The notes under the pieces: model-generated
Told to the model about the DNA's origin: nothing
What the model saw: only the letters and a program-made list of their open reading frames with translations
Databases searched by the model: none
Translations under genes and position numbers: made by a program
Assembly: GCA_039810005.1 (NCBI GenBank)
Contig: JBDHWD010000100.1
Location: forward strand, 1 to 10,734
Direction of reading: 5' to 3'
Origin: JAMLIA01 sp039810005
GTDB lineage: Bacteria; Chloroflexota; Chloroflexia; Thermomicrobiales; CFX8
DNA: 10,734 bases
Shown here: positions 5,432 through 10,734 of the stretch, in pieces
Numbering within the stretch: position 1 is the first letter of the stretch
How the letters are laid out: each line of letters begins with the position of its first letter

Positions 5432-7738
5432 ATGCGGATCAGGTCGATCGGCGTTGTCGGCGCCGGGACGATGGGCGGCGGTATTGCGGCGTTGGCGGCC
5501 TCGGCCGGTGTGCCGGTCGTGCTGCTCGATATCCCCGGCGAGCGCGAGCGCAACGAGCCAGCCAAGCGCGGCCTCGATCGGGCGCTGAAGTCGCGCCCGC
5601 CCTCGTTTATGGATACCCGCCGCGCGCGATTGATTATCACCGGCAACATCGAGGACGATCTGGCGCTATTGGCGGATTGCGACTGGATCATCGAAGCAGT
5701 CGTCGAGCAGCCAGGGCCGAAGCGCGCGCTCTATGAACAGCTTGAGCCCCTGCTCGGCGACCGGACTATCGTTTCCTCGAATACATCCGGCATCCCGATG
5801 CGAGTGCTGACCGAAAACCGCAGCGACACGTTCCGCAAGCGCTTCTTCGGCACGCACTTCTTCAACCCGCCTCGCTATTTGCACCTGCTGGAGATCATCC
5901 CGGGCTCCGAGACGGACCCGACCATCATTGAGCGCGTCGAAGAGTTTGCCAGCCTTGTTCTGGGGAAGGGGACGGTGCGGGCGAAGGACGTGCCTGGCTT
6001 TATCGGTAACCGGCTCGGCGTCTACGGCATGCTGCAAGCGATTCGCCTGATGGAGCAGACCGGCCTGTCGATCGATGAGGTCGATGCGCTGACCGGCCCG
6101 CTCATTGGCCGACCGCGCTCGGCGACATTCCGCACCGCCGACCTGACCGGCCTGGACATCCTCTTGCACGTCGCGGACGGCCTGAGCGAAGCGACCGGCG
6201 AGGACTATGGCTTGCCGGGCTGGGTGCGTGCGCTGGTCGCCGAAGGGCGGTTGGGGGAGAAGAGTGGGGCAGGGTTCTACAAGCGAGCCGGACGCGACAT
6301 CCTGACGCTCAACCCGCAGACGATGGACTACCGGCCGCGCCAAACAGTTCAGTCTCCCGAGCTCGGTACGCTCGCTCGCCTGTCGCTGGATGAGCGGCTA
6401 CGCGGCGTGCTGGACTTGCCCGGTGCGCATGGTGAGTTCCTGCGGTCGCTGTTCTTCACCACCAGTCATCAGACGCTCATGCTGACGCCAGAGATTGCCT
6501 GGGACATCCCGTCGGTTGACCACGCGCTGGAATGGGGGTTTGCCTGGGAGATGGGGCCGTATCGTCAGATGGACGCGGTGGGGTTGAACCTCGTTCGAGA
6601 CGGGCTGCGCGACCTCGGGCTGGATGAGCCGCCGCTACTGCGCTCGGCCGGCGAGCGCTTCTACGAGGATGCCGATGGCCTGCCGTCGGCTCGTGCCCTG
6701 GATGGCACGCTTCAGCCGTTGCGCGACCGCCCCGGTGTCGTGAGCCTGCGGACACTCAAGTCCGAGGGCCGCACGCTCATCGCCGGAGATGAAGCGTCGG
6801 TGGTGGACCTGGGCGATGGCGTCGTGATGCTCGAGCTGCATTCGAAGCTGAACACGCTCGGCGAGCGAACCTTCGCGGTCCTGAGTCAGGCGCTGGAGCT
6901 GATCGACCGGCAAGGCTACGCCGGGCTGGTCATCGGCAGCGACGACGCGCGCGCGTTCTCAGCTGGCGCGAACCTGAATCAGATCGCCGGGCTGGGCGGC
7001 GAAGGGGACTGGGCTGCTGCCGAGCAGGTCGTGAACGCGTTCCAGCAGGCAACGATGAGCCTGCGGCGTGCGCCGTTCCCGGTCGTGTCGGCGGCCTTCG
7101 GTCTGGCGCTCGGTGGTGGCGCTGAGGTGGCGATGCACAGTGACCACGTCCAGGCGTCGGCAGAGCTGAACATCGGTCTCGTCGAGGTTGGCGTTGGGCT
7201 GATCCCGGCCGGCGGCGGGACGAAGGAGCTGCTGGTTCGCTTCACGCAGGAGCTTGAGCCGTACGTCGAGGCTGATCCGTTTGAGGCAGTTCGCCGCGCC
7301 TTCATGCCGATCGCCCTCGCCCAGACCAGCCAGAGTGCGCTCGAAGCCAGAACGATTGGCTTCCTGCGTCCGCAGGACAGCATCACGATGAACCGCGAGC
7401 GGCTGATCGGCGACGCCAAAGCCGCCGTGCTGCGGCTTGCACCCGGCTACGTCGCACCGGTCGATCGGCGCATCAGGGCGCTCGGCCAGGAGGCGCTCGG
7501 CAATCTGCGCTACGCGCTCTGGTCGTTCCGCGAGGCCGGACAGGCGAGCGACCACGACGTGGTCATTGGCGAGAAGCTGGCCTGGGTCCTGGCTGCCGGT
7601 GATGGGCCGCCGCGCGAGGTCAGCGAGCAGGATCTGCTCGATTTCGAGCGTGAGGCGTTTCTCAGCCTGCTTGGCACTGAGAAGACCCGACAACGAATCG
7701 ACCACATGCTGCAGACCGGGAAGCCGCTGCGCAACTGA
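5432..7738 (+). CDS. fadN: FadN-type fused 3-hydroxyacyl-CoA dehydrogenase / enoyl-CoA hydratase
   Basis: This 768-residue protein carries out beta-oxidation steps two and three: hydration of enoyl-CoA and NAD-dependent oxidation of 3-hydroxyacyl-CoA. The order is dehydrogenase first, crotonase second, as in Bacillus FadN and the reverse of E. coli FadB. The Rossmann NAD site is GVVGAGTMGGGIA (7-19). The dehydrogenase catalytic His-Glu pair is H142 in THFFNPP and E154 in HLLEII; DVPGFIGNRL (186-195) is the family signature. Two C-terminal helical dehydrogenase segments follow (about 187-290 and 330-430). The crotonase domain (about 455-650) has the oxyanion loop FSAGANL (509-515) and both catalytic glutamates, E565 in LGGGAE and E585 in GLVEVG, so both activities should work. 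ATG 5432 is preferred, with GGAGAG (5420-5425) 6 bases upstream; ATG 5405, nine codons earlier, sits inside a hairpin and lacks a ribosome site. The gene is 16 bases upstream of fadA, with which it likely forms the enzyme complex. Confidence 0.93.
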   Translation: MRIRSIGVVGAGTMGGGIAALAASAGVPVVLLDIPGERERNEPAKRGLDRALKSRPPSFMDTRRARLIITGNIEDDLALLADCDWIIEAVVEQPGPKRALYEQLEPLLGDRTIVSSNTSGIPMRVLTENRSDTFRKRFFGTHFFNPPRYLHLLEIIPGSETDPTIIERVEEFASLVLGKGTVRAKDVPGFIGNRLGVYGMLQAIRLMEQTGLSIDEVDALTGPLIGRPRSATFRTADLTGLDILLHVADGLSEATGEDYGLPGWVRALVAEGRLGEKSGAGFYKRAGRDILTLNPQTMDYRPRQTVQSPELGTLARLSLDERLRGVLDLPGAHGEFLRSLFFTTSHQTLMLTPEIAWDIPSVDHALEWGFAWEMGPYRQMDAVGLNLVRDGLRDLGLDEPPLLRSAGERFYEDADGLPSARALDGTLQPLRDRPGVVSLRTLKSEGRTLIAGDEASVVDLGDGVVMLELHSKLNTLGERTFAVLSQALELIDRQGYAGLVIGSDDARAFSAGANLNQIAGLGGEGDWAAAEQVVNAFQQATMSLRRAPFPVVSAAFGLALGGGAEVAMHSDHVQASAELNIGLVEVGVGLIPAGGGTKELLVRFTQELEPYVEADPFEAVRRAFMPIALAQTSQSALEARTIGFLRPQDSITMNRERLIGDAKAAVLRLAPGYVAPVDRRIRALGQEALGNLRYALWSFREAGQASDHDVVIGEKLAWVLAAGDGPPREVSEQDLLDFEREAFLSLLGTEKTRQRIDHMLQTGKPLRN

Positions 7739-7754
7739 GAGCAAGGAGACACCC

Positions 7755-8927
7755 ATGCGGGAGGCAGTCATCGTCAGTGCAATGCGCAGCCCGACTGGAC
7801 GCGGGAAGGCCGATGGCGCGCTGGCCGGCGTTCATCCGGTCGAGCTTTCGGCGACGGTCATGCGCGCCGCAGTCGAGCAGGCCGGTGTTGAGCCTGCGGT
7901 CGTCGAGGACGTGATCTGGGGCTGCGCGATGCCCGAGGCCGCGCAAGGTCTCAACATCGCCCGGTTGGCGTTGTTGCGGGCCGGCATGCCGGTCGAGACA
8001 TCTGGCACAACAGTCAACCGCTTCTGCTCGTCCGGACTGCAAACGATCGCGATGGCTGCCCAGGCGATCATGACCGGCATGGCCGACGTTGTACTGGCCG
8101 GTGGCGTCGAGATGATGAGCCAGGTGCCGATGTCTGGCTATCACACGCGCATTAACCCTGAAGACATCGAGAGCTACATCGGCATGGGCTACACCGCCGA
8201 GCGTGTGGCAGAGCGCTGGGGCATCTCCCGCGAGCAGCAGGATGAATATGCCTGGAACAGCCAGCGCAAAGCCGCCGATGCGTGGCAGCGCGATGCCTTC
8301 GCCGACGAGATCGTCACTGTTCCGGTGCAGAGGATCGTCTGGCACGGAGCCGAGCGCGAGATTGAGGATGAGCCGGTGCGCCGCGACGAGACCATGCGTC
8401 CGGAGACGACGATCGAGGGCTTGGCGAAGCTGCGGCCGGCATTTAAGGCTAACGGCTCAGTTACAGCCGGCAACGCCAGCCCGTTTAGCGACGGATCGGC
8501 GGCTGTCCTGCTGATGAGCCGCGAGGACGCCGACGCGCGCGGCCTGACGCCGCTGGCGCGCTTCGTCAGCTTCGCCACCGCCGGTGTCGATCCTGACATC
8601 ATGGGCATCGGTCCGGCCAAGGCAGTGCCGAAGTTGCTCGACCGGCTGGGCATGTCGCTGGATGACATCGACCTGATCGAATTCAACGAGGCGTTTGCCG
8701 CTCAGGTGCTGGCCGTTATCCAGGAGATCAACCTGCCCGAGGAGAAGGTCAATGTCAACGGCGGCGCGATCGCGCTCGGGCATCCGCTCGGCGCGACCGG
8801 TGCAAAGCTGTCTGCCAGCCTGATTCACGAGCTACGGCGGCGCGGCGGCGGTAATGGGCTGGTGACGATGTGCGTCGGCGGCGGGATGGGTGCCGCGGCA
8901 GTTCTGGAGGTCTACGGGGCTGAATGA
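7755..8927 (+). CDS. fadA: Acetyl-CoA acyltransferase (3-ketoacyl-CoA thiolase)
   Basis: This 390-residue thiolase cleaves 3-ketoacyl-CoA with CoA to give acetyl-CoA and an acyl-CoA two carbons shorter, the last step of beta-oxidation. The nucleophilic cysteine is C91 in NRFCSSGLQTIAMAA. NEAFA (321-325), H343 in GGAIALGHPLGATGA, and C373 in CVGGGMG complete the thiolase catalytic set, and the length is typical. The start ATG 7755 has AAGGAGA (7743-7749) 5 bases upstream and lies 16 bases after the fused fadN-type gene, so the two are one transcript. The placement next to fadN favours a degradative thiolase over a biosynthetic acetoacetyl-CoA thiolase, although the sequence alone does not separate these well. 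An internal frame beginning at 7437 in the same register only extends this gene backward into the fused gene and is not a real start. Confidence 0.95.
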   Translation: MREAVIVSAMRSPTGRGKADGALAGVHPVELSATVMRAAVEQAGVEPAVVEDVIWGCAMPEAAQGLNIARLALLRAGMPVETSGTTVNRFCSSGLQTIAMAAQAIMTGMADVVLAGGVEMMSQVPMSGYHTRINPEDIESYIGMGYTAERVAERWGISREQQDEYAWNSQRKAADAWQRDAFADEIVTVPVQRIVWHGAEREIEDEPVRRDETMRPETTIEGLAKLRPAFKANGSVTAGNASPFSDGSAAVLLMSREDADARGLTPLARFVSFATAGVDPDIMGIGPAKAVPKLLDRLGMSLDDIDLIEFNEAFAAQVLAVIQEINLPEEKVNVNGGAIALGHPLGATGAKLSASLIHELRRRGGGNGLVTMCVGGGMGAAAVLEVYGAE

Positions 8928-8984
8928 CGCTCGCACTGGCGAGATTGTCGCTTCCACGTCATTGTCGTTCTGCACTCTACACAT

Positions 8985-8990
8985 GGGAGG
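8985..8990 (+). promoter_or_regulatory. Ribosome-binding site that decides the acyl-CoA synthetase start
   Basis: GGGAGG lies 6 bases before ATG 8997 and only 3 before ATG 8994. Other genes in the window mostly use a spacing of 5-6 bases, so 8997 is the better start. Two more in-frame ATG codons at 9009 and 9012 are too far away. Confidence 0.6.
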
Positions 8991-8996
8991 CTCATG

Positions 8997-10622
8997 ATGC
9001 ACGGCCTGATGATGGACTACCAGCTCACTCTCGCAGCGATTCTCCGCCGCGCCGAGACGTTCTTCGGTCATAAGGAGATCGTTACTCGCATGCCGGACCG
9101 CAGCCTGCATCGCCACACGTACGCTGATTTCGCGCGCCGCGCCAAGCAGCTCGCGATGGCACTGACCGACCTGGGCGTCCAGCCGGGCGATCGCGTTGCG
9201 ACGCTCGCCTGGAACCACTATCAGCACCTCGAAGCCTATTTCGGCATCCCGATCATGGGCGGTGTGCTGCACACACTGAACCTGCGCCTGCCACCGGAGG
9301 ATCTCGTCTACATCGTCAACCACGCCGACGACCGTGTCCTGCTGGTCGATCAGGTATTGCTGCCGTTGGTCGAGCGTATTCGCAGCAACAGCAACATCGA
9401 GCATGTCATCGTCATCGCCCCGGACGGCACAGCACCGGAAGGCATGGTCAACTACGAGGAATTCATCGCCGGTCACGACGCAACTGCGTTCTGCCCGCCT
9501 GAGATCGACGAGAACCAGGCGGCGGCGATGTGCTACAGCTCCGGCACGACCGGACGGCCCAAGGGTGCGGTCTACTCGCATCGCGCGCTGGCACTGCATT
9601 CACTGGCGTCGACCGCGGCCGATACCTGTGGTGTTCGCGAGCGCGATGTCGTTCTGCCGGTCGTCCCGATGTTCCACGTCAACGCCTGGGGGCTGCCGTT
9701 CACCGCGACGATGGTTGGCGCTACGCAGGTGATGCCCGGCCCGTTCCTCGATGCCCAGAGCCTGCTGGAGCTGTACCAGAGCGAGCGCGTCACCCTCACG
9801 GCCGGCGTGCCGACGATCTGGCTGGGCCTGTTGCAGACACTGGACAAGGACCCGGACGCCTGGGATCTCAGCAGCCTGCGGACGCTGCTGGTCGGCGGTC
9901 AGGCCGCGCCGAAGAGCATGATCCAGGGCTTTCGCGATCGGCACGGACTGGAGGTCGTTCACGCCTGGGGCATGACCGAGACAACGCCACTCGGCAGTGT
10001 CGCCATGCTCACCTCGGACATGGAAAATCTGCCCATTGCCGAGCAGGACGACTATCGCGCCAAGCAGGGTCGACCGGTGCCGTTCGTCGAGATCCGCGCC
10101 AGCGGCGAGGACGGTCTGGTGCCGTGGGATGGCAAGACGATGGGCGAGCTGGAGGTGCGCGGTCCGTGGATCTCTGGCCATTACTACGACAACCCGGACG
10201 CCGAGGTCTCGTTTACCGAGGACGGCTGGTTCCGTACCGGCGACATCGTCGTCATCGATGAGCATGGCTTCATTCAGATTCAGGATCGCGCCAAGGACGT
10301 CGTCAAGTCGGGCGGTGAGTGGATCAGCTCGGTGGCGCTGGAGAACGCGCTGATGGGTCATCCGGCCATAATCGAGGCGGCTGCGTTCGCGGTGCCGCAT
10401 CCGCGCTGGCTGGAGCGCCCGATGGCTGTTGTCGTTTTGCGCGATGGTGCATCGGTTGACCCCGAGGAGCTCCGAACCTTTCTGGCCGACCAGTTCCCGA
10501 AATGGTGGCTACCGGACCGCATCGACGTTGTGGACGCGATCCCGCGCACTTCGACCGGCAAGTTCCAGAAGTCGGTGCTGCGCGAGCAGTACGCCGATGC
10601 ATATGTCGGCGACGCGGGGTAG
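8997..10622 (+). CDS. AMP-forming acyl-CoA synthetase (medium/long-chain, FadD/AlkK-like)
   Basis: This 541-residue ligase of the ANL superfamily activates a free fatty acid with ATP and CoA, through an acyl-AMP, to supply the beta-oxidation enzymes encoded just upstream. The P-loop-like AMP-binding motif SSGTTGRPKG is at 181-190. GMTETT (325-330), TGD (414-416) and RAKDVVKSGGEWIS (431-444) are the conserved nucleotide and hinge motifs. PRTSTGK places the catalytic lysine of adenylation at K522. The N-terminus (MMDYQLTLAAILRRAE) resembles medium-chain synthetases of the AlkK type more than short acetyl-CoA synthetases, but chain length is inferred. No membrane segment is seen. It follows fadA after 69 bases and is probably in the same operon. 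ATG 8997 is preferred over ATG 8994 by ribosome-site spacing; the difference is one Met. Confidence 0.92.
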   Translation: MHGLMMDYQLTLAAILRRAETFFGHKEIVTRMPDRSLHRHTYADFARRAKQLAMALTDLGVQPGDRVATLAWNHYQHLEAYFGIPIMGGVLHTLNLRLPPEDLVYIVNHADDRVLLVDQVLLPLVERIRSNSNIEHVIVIAPDGTAPEGMVNYEEFIAGHDATAFCPPEIDENQAAAMCYSSGTTGRPKGAVYSHRALALHSLASTAADTCGVRERDVVLPVVPMFHVNAWGLPFTATMVGATQVMPGPFLDAQSLLELYQSERVTLTAGVPTIWLGLLQTLDKDPDAWDLSSLRTLLVGGQAAPKSMIQGFRDRHGLEVVHAWGMTETTPLGSVAMLTSDMENLPIAEQDDYRAKQGRPVPFVEIRASGEDGLVPWDGKTMGELEVRGPWISGHYYDNPDAEVSFTEDGWFRTGDIVVIDEHGFIQIQDRAKDVVKSGGEWISSVALENALMGHPAIIEAAAFAVPHPRWLERPMAVVVLRDGASVDPEELRTFLADQFPKWWLPDRIDVVDAIPRTSTGKFQKSVLREQYADAYVGDAG

Positions 10623-10661
10623 GTATATGATCTTCCGCGTTTGCGGCAGTCGGACGGGGAG

Positions 10662-10683
10662 GAACGGATCCTTCACTCCGTTC
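10662..10683. repeat. Hairpin after the acyl-CoA synthetase gene, resembling dispersed intergenic repeats
   Basis: GAACGGA (10662-10668) and TCCGTTC (10677-10683) form a perfect 7-bp stem with an 8-base loop, 39 bases after the gene's stop. The core GATCCTTCACTCCGTTCAG looks like a class of short intergenic repeats seen in many GC-rich bacterial genomes, but this is from memory and was not checked. No T run follows, so it is a poor intrinsic terminator. The remaining bases to the window end show no gene. Confidence 0.38.
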
Positions 10684-10734
10684 AGTGGGTCGTCAACGCC
10701 AAACTGTCTATTCGGCAGCGTCCCATATCTTCTG

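Noticed and set aside
8930..8943. Short hairpin CTCGC / GCGAG just after fadA as terminator
   Set aside because: A 5-bp stem followed by ATTGTCGC is too weak to call, and the ligase downstream probably shares the transcript.
9530..10261. 243-codon open frame inside the acyl-CoA synthetase gene
   Set aside because: It lies wholly within a gene with a full set of ANL motifs and its product is low-complexity Arg/Gly/Ala, typical of a frame shadow in GC-rich DNA.

Overview
The window is GC-rich bacterial chromosome with short intergenic gaps, and every gene I can support is on the plus strand. Gene content and style (a FadN-type fused beta-oxidation enzyme, strong purine-rich ribosome sites about 5-8 bases before starts, occasional GTG starts) would fit a Chloroflexota/Thermomicrobia-like or actinobacterium-like heterotroph. 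That lineage guess comes from general impression and is not proven by anything here. I see no tRNA, rRNA, CRISPR array, insertion sequence, phage gene or attachment site.

Layout. 1-117 is the tail of an HNH endonuclease cut by the window edge. 281-1651 is a berberine-bridge-type FAD-linked oxidase. 1713-1958 is a small unrecognised gene. 2087-2809 is radC. 2921-4012 encodes a membrane-anchored protein with a long Ala-rich linker and a C-terminal lamin-tail domain. From 4113 to 10622 lies a fatty-acid beta-oxidation cluster: MCAD-like acyl-CoA dehydrogenase, fadN-type hydratase/3-hydroxyacyl-CoA dehydrogenase fusion, fadA thiolase, and an AMP-forming acyl-CoA synthetase. The last 112 bases hold no gene that I can see, only a hairpin.

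How the genes work together. The four enzymes from 4113 onward make a complete cycle: the ligase activates a fatty acid to acyl-CoA, the flavin dehydrogenase makes the trans-2-enoyl-CoA, the fused enzyme hydrates it and oxidises the 3-hydroxyacyl-CoA, and the thiolase releases acetyl-CoA. All key catalytic residues are visible. The fused gene and thiolase are 16 bases apart and surely co-transcribed. The dehydrogenase and ligase are separated from them by 170 and 69 bases and may have their own control. No electron-transfer flavoprotein and no regulator is in the window.

I found no clearly new biological system. The most interesting non-coding signal is the 100-base leader of the acyl-CoA dehydrogenase gene, which holds three adjoining inverted repeats, the last a perfect 7-3-7 palindrome beside the ribosome site. 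The most interesting protein is the lamin-tail protein, whose charge pattern and domain type disagree about which side of the membrane it faces.
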